Of a stretch of DNA of 64,000 nucleotides, positions 48,190 through 61,406 are shown in pieces. The stretch is from Hofstenia miamia. Its lineage: Eukaryota > Xenacoelomorpha > Acoela. The stretch spans positions 735,800 to 799,799 of the forward strand of contig SCFE01000037.1 in assembly GCA_004352715.1 (NCBI GenBank). The letters run 5' to 3'. Made by a program: the position numbers and the translations under genes. The stretch's first letter is position 1; the number at the start of each line of letters is the position of its first letter. The notes beneath the pieces are model-generated. The model was given only the letters and a program-made list of their open reading frames with translations. It was not told where the DNA came from and did not search any database.

Positions 48190-50690
48190 AGTTGATTTTC
48201 CATTTGTTTCATCTAATCAGCTTGGTTACTAAACATAGAGATTAAATTAAGTCCCCAATCTTGGGTATTTAAATGATCTAAATATTCTTGGTCTTTAACT
48301 CTATGTCTAGGCAAAATATGAGTAGCAGTAATGTTGCTACTATTACCAATGTTACTATCATTCTTGACCTCAGTGAGGTGGTCTTCCTCACATTCAGTGA
48401 GGTTACTATAAGTCTCAAATTAATTTACTCTGTCATCAATGAGTGAAAATTCACTATTAGGGTTGATGATGACATTATCAATGTCCTTGACAGTTTACTT
48501 GAGTTGTTGAAAGTGGGCAACTCTCCCATTATTTAATAAATACTTGTGGTGATCTAATACTTTAGTTATAGTAAATGGGCCTTGCCAGTTAGTAGCAAGC
48601 TTTCATACTTGGTTAGTATTGGTAATTTGGCAAGGAAAATACACAAAGACCTTGTCACCTTGTTTATGAGGCTCACCATACAATTGATGATTAAAGTTTC
48701 TTATGCTGGCAGCAGACAACAGATTGATTAGTATTCCTACAGATAGTAATTTGCACTTCCTAAAGTTTGTGCAACATGTGGTTTACAAAATTTTCCAAAG
48801 TAGGTTCATTGTAATCAGGAAACATAATAGAAAGAGGCATACTCACTTCATGACCAAACATTTCCTTAAATGGGCTGACCTTTGTTGTGGAGTGAACTGC
48901 AGAGTTATAAAAATATTCCACTGCTTCAATAACATGCTTCCAGTTCTGACCTGCTGCTTGGGCAAGGGCAACTCAAATTAACTTGATGACTGTGCATTTG
49001 AGCAGTTCCACAATGCCATTCAACTGTGGGTGGTATGCAGTGGTAAATTCGTGAAGAATCTCAAGCTTTTTAGTAAGGGTCTCCATGACGTGGTAGTTGA
49101 AATTGGGGACCATGGTCAGATACTAGATGCTCCATAGGCCCAAGCTTGAGTATCCACTCCTTAACAACTTTTTCTCTGATGACCTTGGCAGTGGTACAGT
49201 TGAAGGGGGATGAGTCAGGCATATTTAGTAAAATGATCAATGAGTACTAAGAGGTACTGATATCCCTCTTCATCATGAGAGAGTTTCTCTATGTCCATAT
49301 GGACAACTTCATTGGTATGTTCAGTGGCTCAGCTGTGTAGCCCATTGGAGCAGGCAGGTTGTACACTTGTCAATAATGTCCTGAACAGCAGCTCAGATGC
49401 CATTTGTAACATATCTTGCATTAAATATGCATTCAGTTTGAATAATCCCTAATTGGCCCTTTTTGTGGATCTTGTGGACCAAGTCCCTCTGGAAATACTC
49501 AGGGAAAGCTAATCAGCTGTTCCAGCTCCTGGCATAGAGTAAGAAGCATCCATTTGCTTCCAATTGTATTGCTGGAAGTAATGATTGGCAATAGGACTAA
49601 GAATATAGTTGGCATTCTTCAGCTTCACAATAATCTCAGATAGCACTTTGTTATGCTGCTGGTGTTGTAAGACTTCTGCCTCAGTAATTTCTTCTTTAAT
49701 GAGAATTGGAAGAATAGCATTTCCATGGGGGTCAGTGCTTATCTTGGGAAGGCGCTCATATTCATTGAGAGGAATAAATCCAAAAGGCATCTTCTCACCT
49801 GGTGGCTTTCTGAGGTCACACTCATAACTGGGGTGAGTAGTCCAGTAATCTGCATGTAGTCTCCACAGATGATGTTGGATAGTAAAAGTGAAGTTGTTTA
49901 AATACTCAATCCAAGAGGCAACTATGTTGGATTCGTCCCTGGGAAACTTCTTAAGCCAAGCTAGCACAGAATTGTTGGTTTGTACAGTGAAGTGACAGTT
50001 AAGGATGAAAAAGCAGAATTTCTTCAAACTTTTCACCAGTGCTAGCATCTCAGATTTTGTGACACCATAGTTCTGTTCAGCATTCATGAGTTTCCTACTG
50101 AAATATTGGATCAGGCTTTTAATGCTGTTAATAATCTGACTAAGAACTCCACTAATCACTACCAAGCTGGCATCATAGTTGATGATGAATTCTTTTGAGT
50201 AGTCTGGTGTATTAAGGCTAGGAATTTTCCTTAATTCTAACTTGACAGAGTCAAGCTCTTCTTACTCTGCCAATGTCCATTTGAACTCTATGCTGTGCTG
50301 CAGTAAATTAGAAATATGTTTGGTCTTGTTGGCCTGCTCTGGTATAAAGGTGCCATAATAGTATAAGAAATGCATGAAGTGCTGAACGTCCTTAAGGGAC
50401 TGCAGAGTCTCAATTCCTTCTAAATGACCTCTTCTGAGGAAGGTGACACATAGCTGAAGGAGAGCACATTTGTTTCTGTTAACACAGAGCCCAGATTCAT
50501 ACAAAATGCAAAACCTTTCTAGATGTTCAGCAAAGGTGTTGCCAGCTACAAGGATGTCATGCATGTAGGCAGTAATTACTGGCTCTAGCACATTAGTGCC
50601 ATTCTGAAGAACATGAGTAACATAGTGTTGGAAGGTTGCAGGGGCATTGCAGAGCCCAAAAGCCATGTACTTCCACTTGAAGAGGCTAAT
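48190..50690 (-). pseudogene. Gypsy copy A: pol remnant (RT, RNase H, integrase)
   Basis: RT: MAFGLCNAPATFQHYV then AYMHDILVAG at about 50560, where the catalytic YxDD reads YMHD. RNase H follows from about 50200: FIINYDASLVVISGVLSQ, LIQYFSRKLMNAEQNYGVTK, EMLALVKSLKKF and SVLAWLKKF. Integrase and GPF/Y-type C-terminal pieces (NWQGPFTITKVLDH near 48555-48600) continue to about 48.2 kb. The 5' part, including gag and protease, is cut off at about 50690, where an LTR of the same family lies in opposite orientation. Frameshifts and stops are frequent. Clearly related to, but diverged from, copy B. Confidence 0.8.
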
Positions 50691-50704
50691 TTCAAGAGCT
50701 GTTT

Positions 50705-51466
50705 TACTAAGAAAAATATTGCCCCCTCAATACTGTGCTATACATGTAATTGCTCAATTAAATCTGCAAGGGAAACTGAGAGCTTGATTTGTAAACAAAT
50801 ACCAGGTAGTTATTCTTACTTTGTATAAGTACTGAGAAACCATTATTGAGGAGTTGAAATTGATTGTATTTCACTGAAACTGCATTTGCTTTTTGTCTAC
50901 ATTTTTATAATATTTTAACCTGATGGTTACAGTAATTGCTTAAGTTTCTGGCAACAAATTGGGAGTTACTCCTCTGATGCAAATAGTGGACCAAATTAGG
51001 TTACAGATATGGCTATATGTAGTTATAACAAACCTATCTTTTGAATGCAACATGAACAGACACCAATAATTTATTACACTGTGATTAAATTATGCCATTG
51101 GCTATCATGAATGCATGGTAATTACATGCCATTTATACATGAGCTGAGAGTTAAGAGAACAATTTAGATGGTTTATTGAGATAGATATTAATATGTGAGA
51201 CAAATAGGGTAGTAGCATTCAAACAAAGTTTCCAAACCTCCATCACTTCTGTGTGATGCCATATGAATTGGTTGTCCTGGATTTTTTTTCTGCTTGGTTG
51301 ATCTAAACAGTTACTCATCACATGGATAAATTACCAATGTTTTTGTTTTTGATTATTTTTTGCTTGAATCAGTGCCACTCTACATAATGGTCACACTTGC
51401 AACCTTTTGCTGTGAGATTAAGTTCCTCAGTACTGCTCACACTAGTTCACACCCCTGATTCTACAA
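50705..51466 (+). repeat. Partial LTR of the TGTAGA family, plus orientation
   Basis: It shares the TTGCTTAAGTTTC block (~50937), the CACTGTGAT block and the terminal CCTGATTCTACA (51466) with the solo LTR. The first ~170 bases are missing. It points away from copy A, so it is not that copy's own 5' LTR in normal arrangement. Confidence 0.75.
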
Positions 51467-52590
51467 TAGCTCAGGGTTTTAAGTACTCAGAATGCTAAGA
51501 ACTTGTACTTAAATAGGCTCTCAAAACTTGAACTCAATCAAAAATCCTCTTTGAAAATACTGTAAAACTTAAATTATTGTAAATTTCAATTTTTTACCAA
51601 TCACAAATACCTGCTTTTTAGCTTTGAAATATTGTAAAATAAATGTTTTTTACAATGTTTACTCAGTCTGAGTAACTTGAACTCAACTAAAAAAACTCTG
51701 CTATAGCTAGGAAAACTAGAAAGCAAGTTGTTCAAAAAAGTGTAACATTACTTGCATTTATACAAACAAAATTTGATAATATATTCAAAAAAATACTCAC
51801 CAGTTAAACCATGGTAAATATAAATATTTCCTGATAGAATAAATAGCAACTGAAAATGGTTAATCAAATAACAATTGCCATTTTTATCTGCCATTGCATA
51901 CTGCTGCTGAAGTAAAAATAACACAATTTGTTTGATTCTCACTTGCTCAAGTGTTGAAAAAGTCTCTTTTCATCTCATAAACCCTTTGAGGTAATTACAA
52001 CAAAATATTAGTTTTCAAGTTCATTAATAATTACTACATTTCAGCCACATTTTATCACACTACATAAAACATGAATCAATATGTTTACATTTAGTCTCAG
52101 TCTTAAGAAAATAAAACACAAGCTTCAGTCTTATCTTCACTTGGACTGTTATTAGTTTCCTTAAAATTTAAAAAAACAATGGTGCTTAATTGAAAACAAA
52201 TATTAGATTTTATTTTTACTTAAGATGGTAAGCTGGAAGTTCATAGGCTAATTTTAAAATGATTAATAACTCTTAGCTTGCTTAAAAAATTTTTTTATTT
52301 TTAGAAAACATCTAATCATATAAAACCTTGAGTCCCACTCTCTCAATGAAAAAAGTTTCATTTCTTGCCTAAAGGATAATATAAAAAATAGAAAGCAACA
52401 TATCCCTTTTGAAGATATTTGCAAATTTTTGAACTTATGAAATAGAACCATTGTACATGCTGTGCAATTTGCTTGGTACTTCTTATCAACATATGAAATT
52501 TTGAAACTGATTTAAGGAACCTTGAGACCAACATAGCAAATTGTTATGACAATGTGAACAAAAAATTTAGCATGAATGAGGTATACATAT
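51467..52590. other. AT-rich non-coding sequence
   Basis: No reading frame or repeat was recognised. Confidence 0.5.
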
Positions 52591-52842
52591 TGTAGAATCA
52601 CAGGCTGCTATAGTAATTACACTAACAACTAATTGACTCTGCAGAAGGTTTAAATAGCTATACCATATAGCCCTGATTCCAGAAAAAGGTAAAGAGAAAA
52701 TAACATATTGAATAACATAAACATTGGTATTGCATCCAAGTAATAGATACTTTTAGGTAAACTCCAAGATGACCAATTCACATGGCTTCCAGCCAAAGCA
52801 AAGTTGTTAGGAAAAGTAAAGTGCTCAATTTGAATGCATGGN
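52591..52842 (-). repeat. Partial LTR of the TGTAGA family, cut at an N
   Basis: Nearly identical to the visible start of the LTR at 63552-63803, including TGTAGAATCACAGGC. It stops at a single N (52843) followed by unrelated sequence, indicating a collapsed or misjoined LTR copy. Confidence 0.85.
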
Positions 52843-52843
52843 A

Positions 52844-53237
52844 TAAGACTAGAGCCCTAATTAAGATAAAGAATAAAGAAGTCCTAACTCTTGGATGCAG
52901 TGAGTGAAACCTATGTGCTAAGTTAAAAAGCATAAACACTGTGCAACTCTCCTCTTGTGCAATTTCAGTGATAGCAATAAAGGTTAATTTTAGTTACAAA
53001 TGAACAAAAACCCTAACCATGCACCTAATCTAAGTTAGTGACATGCCAGTCAAGCTGTACCATGTCTGGATGCCCTTTAACTATGTAGACAAATTTAGAA
53101 ACACATAATTTTTAATAAAATATACAGTCAATATAAAAAGTAAAAAACAAATTTACTGAGAATAATTGAAGAGAATATAATATACAATTCACACATATTT
53201 ATATGAAATAAAACTGGTATTTTGAACAAAATCACAT
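52844..53237. other. Short non-coding stretch between two LTRs
   Basis: AT-rich with no similarity recognised. Possibly brought here by the misjoin at 52843. Confidence 0.5.
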
Positions 53238-54174
53238 TGTAGAAAAATATGGACAAGTATCTGGCAGGTACAAATTTGGTAATTACACTAGAAAACTAAT
53301 TGACTGTGCAGAAGGTTTTAAGTAAATATACCAGATAGCCCTGATTCCAGGAAAAAGGTAAAAAGGAAAACAAATTATTAACAGAAACATTGGTAATTCA
53401 TCCAAGTAATAGATACTTTTAGGTAAACTCCAAGATGACCAATTCACATGGCTTCCAGCCAAAGCAAAGTCTTTAGGAAAAGTAAAGTGCTTGATTTGAA
53501 TGCATGGTGCTACCCTATCTGTCTCACTTATTAATTTCTATCTCATAACCACAAATAAACATCTCATTTTCATTGTTATCTCTCAGCTCACTAAATAATA
53601 GTCTGTAATTACCAGACATTCACACTAGCCAGTGGCATAGTATCATCACAGAGTTGTAAAGTATAAGTGCATGTACATATTGAACATTAAATGAGAGATT
53701 TGTTATTTCCCTATGCATAACCATATCTGTAACCTAAGTGGTCCACAATTTGGGCTGGAAGATATGAAATCTCCAGTAGCTACATGTCACCCTGTGTCTT
53801 GAGGAAGCACTCCCAAATTGTCGCCTTTCTTAAGCAATGATTTTCATAATAAACAAAAGTAATCAAAAAAAATATGGAGCAAATACAACAGTTGAGGCTA
53901 GATAAAATCCATTGAACTTTTCACAACATTGCTTCTCAATTTATACAATTCAAACTCATTACCTGCCTTTGTTTACAATCAACTTTAATCACAAGATAGT
54001 CATGTTATCAATTTCCCTCAACAAATTAAATTTGAGCAATATAATCAGCACCTTTTGAGGGGACATGAAACAGTTATTGTAAAACCAAACTAGAAATAAA
54101 TGGTTACATCATACTGACGTCAAATACAAATAAAATCAAAAAATAATCACAAAAAATCCCTGAGTGACTCTACA
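53238..54174 (-). repeat. 3' LTR of copy B (937 bp)
   Basis: On the minus strand it runs from TGTAGAGTCACTCAGGG to ...TTTTTCTACA. Its length agrees with the 934-bp solo LTR at 35942. Confidence 0.85.
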
Positions 54175-54191
54175 TGCCCCCCTTGCCCAAA
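54175..54191 (-). promoter_or_regulatory. Polypurine tract of copy B
   Basis: The minus strand reads TTTGGGCAAGGGGGGCA immediately before the 3' LTR start TGTAGAG, the expected place for plus-strand priming. The third ORF stops at its edge. Confidence 0.75.
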
Positions 54192-57100
54192 TTAATTTGT
54201 TGGCAATAATTGGAGGGCAGGACCTGACACTATCTTTTGAGTTGTGTTGATCATTTCAATAGCTAACACACCCTCCCATTCTTCTAGTTCAGCATACTGA
54301 GGCTCCTGGGTGACTACTTTGTCTTTGAGCTTGAAAAATCACGATGTGGGCAATCTCTCATTAATAGGACAATTCTTTCTCAGATTATTTAGGAGACAAG
54401 TAAATGTGTTGTAAAATCTTTCATATAACCAAAAACCTTTCAGAGCAATCATCAACATCATCATTGCATCTGTATCTGATGTGTGCACATCTTCTGCTCT
54501 AATCATTGTATCTGGATAAAAATGTTCAAATACTTTGCATAAAGACCCAATTCAAGTCTACAAAAAGTGAACAAAACTGTTGCACTTGATTTAGAGTCTT
54601 CTCATCCAGATCTGCTATCTCAGCACATATCATAGTGATTATTTCAATTCTCTTAGTGACATCATAGTATCTGGTGATGTTTTCCACATTATTGATCCAC
54701 ATCAGATCTCCAGAGGCTTGAAACAATATTAGAACACAAGGATCTGTTTTGATTATAGTGTTTCTTATCTTCTGTAATTGCTCATGAATTGCATTTCCTT
54801 TATGAAAAACATTTTGAATTGTCAGTTTTCTATCTAAGAATACTCTCTCCTTATTGTTACCAGTCAGCAACTTGTCTCATACTGATCTATACTCAGTTTG
54901 ACTTAACTTATTTACTTCTGTGAGATTACTGACGAAGTTCAATTTATCAGGAAGATGCACAGCAATTTTCTTTTTGGTTTTCTTTACTCGCCATTTTGGT
55001 TGTATCAATGGAGTTTCTATGCATGGAGGAGGAATGCACAATAAGTTTTCCTTTTGTATATGGTTCTCTAATTTGTTGAACCCAGACTTCTTCATAAGGC
55101 TAGCAGTTCCAATTGTCACAGGATAATTTATTTGTGCAGTTTTTACTGTCTCCCAAAACTTATTTCTTAACCCATGAGGCTACAACTCTTCTAACTGTTT
55201 CCAGATATTTTGACTCTGGCTGTGGTGCATTCTAAATCCAGGGCTACTTGTTGCCCTGGGGACTGTAGAATGACTAACTCCTCTTTTGTGAACATTTCTG
55301 TTAAGCACCATTTCATCATCCCCAGTATATCTTTTTCATTGTTATCAACTACTACCCTGTTTTGAATGTTGAGGTCCTCAACAAAATCTGACTCATCATG
55401 CTAATCATCAATATTCTCTCATTTTCCGTAATAGACCATTGTGGAGTAGGCTTTGGCAAAGGTACTGGTCCACCAAACTTTTCAAATTTACTTTCTCAAT
55501 GAGTTCCTGAATTTGAGGTGACAATTGAACTGACGAAGTAGCAAGTAATTGTTCTTCTTGATAAAACTGTTCAGGTGTCCTCATGATTTGTTCAAACATG
55601 GTAATTGGTACAATTTTTCCTTCTCTGTAAACATGTCTTGCAGACTCCACAAACTTCCCATACCCACATTCCTTGTAAGAAATTTGATGCAGCCCAAAGA
55701 AAATTTCATTCCTAGCCAATACATCACAAATTTCTAACTGTTCCAAGAATGTTTGTTTTGATCCAGATTTTCTTTCCATTGATCATTTGGTGCTTAAAGG
55801 AGCATTATCAGAATGAAATATCACAAATTTAGTCTGTACTGTTGTGCCCCACATGTACTCCTTCATTGTATCTGAGAAAATATTAATGTGTGATGGACAA
55901 ATCCCTAATCTGTTGCTAATCAAAATGATTGACATTTTTCTTGTTGTACTACTCACCCCCACAAGTCGGGCATAATATTTTTCATATTGTGTCATGGCTT
56001 TCATTGTTTTTCCAGGTGAGGATGGAGGTGTGCACTTGAACAACAGCCAATTCTTTACCTTCCATGTTAGTGGGCAGACAGCTATCTCATGCAATGCTGT
56101 TTTAGCAATGTTTGTTTTTCTTTGTTCATTGGGATTGTTAGTTGTGGATCTCATGTTAAATAAATGGCAATAATCCAGATTGCTCCTCTCACATATATGT
56201 TGGGAACATTCTGTTCTGAAAATAACTGTATTTTAATGTTTTTCCTGTCTTGGGTATCATAGGAAAATTTCACTTCTCTTAGCAACCTTTTAATGGATGA
56301 TATTGTGAAGCTGAGCTCTTTATATGGAGTTTGGGCCAATCAGACTCAGGGTTTTTGTCAGCTTTAATATTGTGCCATATCTCTTTAATTTTTTTTAGAG
56401 TCTCTGAACTTTGAGCAAAAGCAAAGCTTACTCTCATATCTGTTACTGTATGTAGGGAAGAAGTACAGACATTTGTCAATTCAAGTGTTTGTGCTTGCAG
56501 TATAGTATCGATGATCAACTTCTGATCAACTGCCATATGATGTGACGGGATTTTCTTGCACAACATAAGATCTGTAAATAATAGTTTGGTCACAGATATG
56601 ATATTGGTGTGATACATGGATATTGGACAATAACTTGAACAGAATAAAACAATGAAATTTTCCATTTGAAAATGCAAATTTACTATTTCTTCAGGAATAC
56701 TATCCTCATATTCGTCTCTGAGAATTAAGACAAGTCTTATTTTTTCTACCTTAGCAATCCGATAAGCAATTTCTATTTGTTCCATGATTCTCTCATCTTG
56801 TACTTCATTAACTCTGAAAAAGTAAATCACTAACAGATTGGGAAAATCTATATTAACACACTCGAAGTTCGTAATGGTGCTGCTGTTGTTCAGAAATTGG
56901 CAGAGATAGTAAATTGTGAATTCTTCATCAAAACATGTATGTATGGTACTGTGCCAATAGAGGCAACTGACTCCCTCTAGCATCTTTGAGTCATAACAAA
57001 TTATGGTATTAATCTTGGGACGTTTTTCCGGATCAATTACGAAAGGTATTATATTGATGGAACAATTTAGCGTACGTGTGTTGTAGGTCCAACATAACTG

Positions 57101-57292
57101 GTTTTGTGTTTCTTTGGATATATTATCATGAATGTGGTGGACTGCTCAGCGAGGTGGAATAAAAAATGGATGCAGGGTATCTTCTCCTACTTTAGACATT
57201 TTGGTTCTTCTGTCTTCTGTCTTCTTAGAGTGAACTGTTGAAGCAGCTGTTAAAGTACTAATTGAGGGTGAGAGGGCTATTGAATTACTCAT
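54192..57292 (-). pseudogene. Gypsy copy B: large third ORF in env position, unknown protein
   Basis: About 1,000 codons between the end of pol and the polypurine tract. In-frame ATGs lie at 57292 and 57199, and the frame is open further upstream, so the start is uncertain. It ends at a TAA (54192-54194) touching the polypurine tract. A mild stop lies near 57146, with frameshifts near 56280, 56150, 55780, 55400, 55120, 54870 and 54545 and a stop near 54340. Visible: alternating hydrophobic and charged segments suggesting an alpha/beta fold (NIDFPNLLVIYFFRV, IRLVLILRDEYEDSI, MENFIVLFCSS) at 56640-56860; LLFTDLMLCKKIPSHH; KENLLCIPPPC; and a C-terminal block EDVHTSDTDAMMMLMIALKG then FWLYERFYNTF. 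I see no signal peptide, no C-terminal membrane segment, no furin-like site and no N-glycosylation clusters, so an envelope is not supported. I do not recognise the family. Homologous segments in copy A show it is inherited with the element. Confidence 0.75.
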
Positions 57293-57595
57293 TGGGGGGT
57301 ATTTACAGGTTGTACAACACTGAAGGGGGTATGACTAATGTGAGACTTAAAAGTTTGTTTATGTTGTTTTGCCAGCTCTGTTGGCACACATGGAGATATG
57401 TGTCTCCCCACATAGTGACGAGATGAGGATGGGGTGGTATTTGCTGTCTCCTCACCTAATTGTGAAGCTACTTATTGCCCACATGGAATAGGTATCTCCT
57501 CAGCAGCATCATGTCATCCTTGCTTGTTTGCATGCGCCTCATCAAGCAGAGAAATGTTTCTCCCATGCCTAGACAAAGGTTTAGTGTCATGTCTG

Positions 57596-60480
57596 CTACC
57601 CTCCATTCTCCTTCTCACTCTTTGACGGGTTAGAGGAGCTGGTGACTCTCATTTGTTCTTTCCTATCAGTTTCATTCCTAAACAGATTAATAAGGTTAAG
57701 GTCCCAAATGTTGGGATCATAAGGTTGATTTTCTCTAACATGCCGTGAAGGCAATATACGTTGACTATCATTACTCGGATTAGTCTTACTCTCAACTTCA
57801 AATTCGGTATCACTGAAATCATCTTCAGCGAAATCAGTTAAATTATTGTAAGTCTCAAATACATCGATACCATTGTCAACCAATGTAAATTCATCATTAT
57901 CATCTATAATTACATGCTCAATATCCTTTATGGCTCTTTTTAGCCTCTGGAAATGTACAGTTTTTCCATTATTAAGTGTGTATGTGTTATGATCGAGCAC
58001 TTTCTCCACAATGAAAGGTCCTTGCCAGTTATTAGCTAATTTACGTACCTGGCTGTGATCTGTTGTAACACGAGGTAAATATGCAAAGACTTTGTCGCCT
58101 CGTCGGTGAGGCTCACCATATAATTTTTTGTTAAATGTTCTCTTTTGACGGATACTTGATTGATTGGTGTTATGACAGATAGTCAAATGTACTTGTTGCA
58201 TATCTCATATTAATCAATCTACATATCTGTCCATACTGGCTTCTGAGTAATTCAGAAACATCATATTTAGGGAAGTCAGTGCTTCCTGACCAAACATAGC
58301 TTTAAAAGGACTAACACCAGTTGTGGTGTGAACTGCTGTATTATAGAAAAACTCAATACATTTGATTACACGTCTCCACTTTCTTCCAGCAGCCCACAAG
58401 AGAGCTACTCTAATCAGTTTTATCAAAGTTCTATTTAAACGTTCAACTAGACCATTAGCTTGAGGATGATAAGCAGTAGTGAATTCGTGAATAATTTCTA
58501 ACTCATGCATTAAGGCTTTCATCAGATTGTTTTCGAATTGTCGACCATGCTCAGATACAAATTTTAGACATAGGACCATATTTTAAAATCCACTCCTTAA
58601 CTATTTTTTCAGCTATTTTTTCTGCACTTGTACTGTCCATCAGAATAATTCAAGCATATTTTGTGAAATGATCCACAATTACTAAGAGGTACTGAAAACC
58701 CTCATTGTCTCGAGAAAGTTGTTCTAAATCCATATGGACGATTTCATTGGGACTAGATGCAGTGCGACATTCTAATTCAGCTCTCTGTTCGGGAAAATGG
58801 CTAGTATTATTTAAGAGACATTGCTCACATTTATCAATGACATCCATAACAGCAGCCCTGATTCCAATAGTAACATATTGCAAATTAAAAGTTTTCTCCC
58901 TTTGGATGATCTCCAATTGCCCCTTTTCGTGTACTCTTCTTACTAAATCTCTCCTAAAGTATTCTGGAATAGCAAGTCTGTTATTGTGGCGACTTTTAGC
59001 ATAAAGTAATCCCTTATCTGTCATTGTCCAATTGTATTGGTTAAAATAATGTGTGGCAATTGGAGAAAGAGGGAAAAATTGATCCTTTAAACATTCCATA
59101 ATATCTGATAGTACCTGATCATTGTGCTGATGTTTGATAATTTCTTCTTCAGAGATTTCTTCATGTATCAGTTCATACTCAGTATGTGGAATAAATCCAA
59201 ATGGTACTTTCTCTCCCTCTGGTCTCTTCAAATCCCTTTCATAGCTAGGCAGCGCCGTCCAATAGTCGGCATTTAAGTGTAAACGGCCAGGACGATGTTT
59301 GATTGAAAAAGAAAAATCATTTAAATATTCTATCCATCTGGCCACTATATTGGATTTATCTCTGGAGAATTTTTTAAGCCAAGCCAAAGCACTGTTGTCA
59401 GTATGTACAATGAATTTACGACCCAATATGAAATACCGAAATTTCTTCAGTGACTCCACTAAAGCTAACATCTCACACTTGGTAGCTCCATAGTTCTTTT
59501 CAGAGTCCCTAAGTTTTCTACTGAAATATTGTACCAGACTTTCAACCCCATTGATTTCTTGACTTAATACCCCATTAATAGCCACTGCACTGGCATCACA
59601 ATCAACCATAAAGTCTTTACTATAATCAGGGGTATTTAATGAAGGAATATTTTTTTTGTGCTCAATTTTTATTTTTTCCAACACATCCTGTTCATTCCAA
59701 GTCCATTTAAACTCATTATTTTTCTTAAGTAAATTTGAAATAAATTTTGTCTTCTCTGCTAAGTTGGGAATAAACTTTCCATAATAATTTAGGAATCCCA
59801 TCAGCCTTTGGACATCCTTTCGACTTCTAGGTGTTTCTATTTTCCCATATTCTATGACTCTCCATAGGAAGGTAACTTTTTTCTGAACCAATGAACATTT
59901 ATTTCCATTTGCTTTCAATCCAGCTTGTTGTAATAATTCTAAAGTACGATTTAGTTTTTCTAGGTGTTCTTTAAAAGTTGTACTGGCTACTAATATATCG
60001 TCAATGTATGCAGATTTACTGGCTTCAAGCATGTTTGATTTATCTTTGAGCACCTTGGTAACATAATGCTGAAAAGTGGCTGGCAATCCAAAAGCTATAT
60101 ACTTCCACTCATATAACCCATAGGGTGTAATGGAAGCTGTCTTCGGTATATTAGATGGACGCATTGGCACTTGCCAGTAAGCTTTGCACAAGTCTAGACA
60201 TTTGAAAAACTTATACTTACTGGCATCATATAACAGATCTTCAATTCTTGGTAAAGGGTATGCGTCCTTTACTGTAACGTCATTTAATTTTCAGAAATCA
60301 ATACACAGCCTATATTTTTCTCCCTGCCTGATAAAAACAGTTGGAGCAGCATAGGGACTGTTGCTTCCTTGAATTATTCCATTTTCTATTAGATCACTTA
60401 ATATCTTTTCATATTCTCCTTTGAGGTTTTCAGGTAATCACTGCACAGGTAGCCAAATTGGTTTTTTGCTTTTGACATTG
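57596..60480 (-). pseudogene. Gypsy copy B: pol (RT, RNase H, integrase, GPF/Y)
   Basis: RT begins near 60450 with IDF*KLN at 60290 (a stop replaces Arg), then CKAYWQVPMRP and SAYIDDILVAS, an intact YIDD near 60000. RNase H: FMVDCDASAVAINGVLSQ, YFSRKL, TKCEMLALVESLKKFRYFIL and HTDNSALAWLKKF (about 59350-59610). Integrase: the zinc region VHEKGQLEI...CEQC has Gln where the second His is expected; VHMDLEQL holds the first catalytic Asp; SEHGRQFEN has Glu in place of the second Asp; ANGLVERLNRTL keeps the Glu. The C-terminal NWQGPFIVEKVLDHNTY is a GPF/Y-type module. Breaks fall near 58640, 58580 and 58205. The longest intact part is 58650-60191. Confidence 0.9.
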
Positions 60481-60568
60481 ATTGTATGTTCCTCCCCAAT
60501 CACTTCCCTACACTTATGGTTCTGTAATTGAACACTTCATGCTTACTTTGTAAGACAGCAATGAGCAA

Positions 60569-60943
60569 TCATTTCTCTTGATGCTGTAGATGTGGATGAG
60601 TCTCATTATTAACAGGAGGTATCTTCACTATATCAGATGGTTTGTCCAAATCATGAATGGCAGTACATATCAGCAAACAAGAGGTTGCTACATTTTCAAC
60701 CTGAACTGGTACGCCTATGATTTGTAACTTGGACACCTCAAATTGCACAGGAAAGTTGGATCCATTGAGGATTGTCACATAGGTCTTTCCTTTGGATACT
60801 TTACAAAGATCAGGTGAAAAAGAAACTCCTCTAACATATTTACTGATTTGGCCTACTATCATAACATCTCCATTCATTTCACATTTCAAAAATACCACCA
60901 CTCTGGTCCAATGCTTAGATTCCAAATAAACATGCTCAATCAA
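60569..60943 (-). pseudogene. Gypsy copy B: linker between protease and RT
   Basis: 125-codon frame continuing the polyprotein between protease and RT, with beta-rich character (KGKTYVTILNGSNFPVQFEV). Such spacers are usual in Ty3/Gypsy pol. No catalytic motif is visible. Confidence 0.55.
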
Positions 60944-61083
60944 TTCAAAGACAACCTCATGTTCAGAACAGTTACTAGCTGGGTAGTTTCTTGATCCTTG
61001 ATGGATATTGTATTAGCTTTATAGTTGATGACACACTTGTTCTTTTCCAAAAAATCGTTACCTAAAATGAGATCATTCGGGAG

Positions 61084-61323
61084 TTAATGATTAGAGGTAT
61101 CAATCACAATGAGGTCAATGCTAAATGGTTCAGCATGAATCCATAATGAAGCATCCTTCAATCTCCCCTTTAAGGAGATTTGATTTCCTGAAGCATCAAT
61201 TAGCTTGATGGAAGAAGAATCCAATGAATCATGCATTAAGCACAAACCTTTACAACATTTGTCACAAATAGCTGAAGCAGCAGCTCTAGTGTCAATAGCA
61301 GCATTAATGATCTGGCCATTCAT
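61084..61323 (-). pseudogene. Gypsy copy B: aspartic protease, active site altered
   Basis: NAAIDTRAAASAIC occupies the place of the active-site motif, normally D-T/S-G-A. Arg replaces the Gly (AGA codon, one change from GGA), so proteolytic activity is not expected. Downstream LIDASGNQISLKG and FSIDLIVID fit the retropepsin flap and C-terminal strand. Confidence 0.75.
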
Positions 61324-61406
61324 TTCAACAGGAATCAGGTTTTTACGAATTAGATTAGTTATAACCAGGATATCCTGAGCGCGTTTTGAAGGAGTCGGGA
61401 CTCCCT

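Noticed and set aside
54192-57292. Retroviral envelope gene
   Set aside because: Right position, but no visible signal peptide, cleavage site or membrane anchor; left as unknown.
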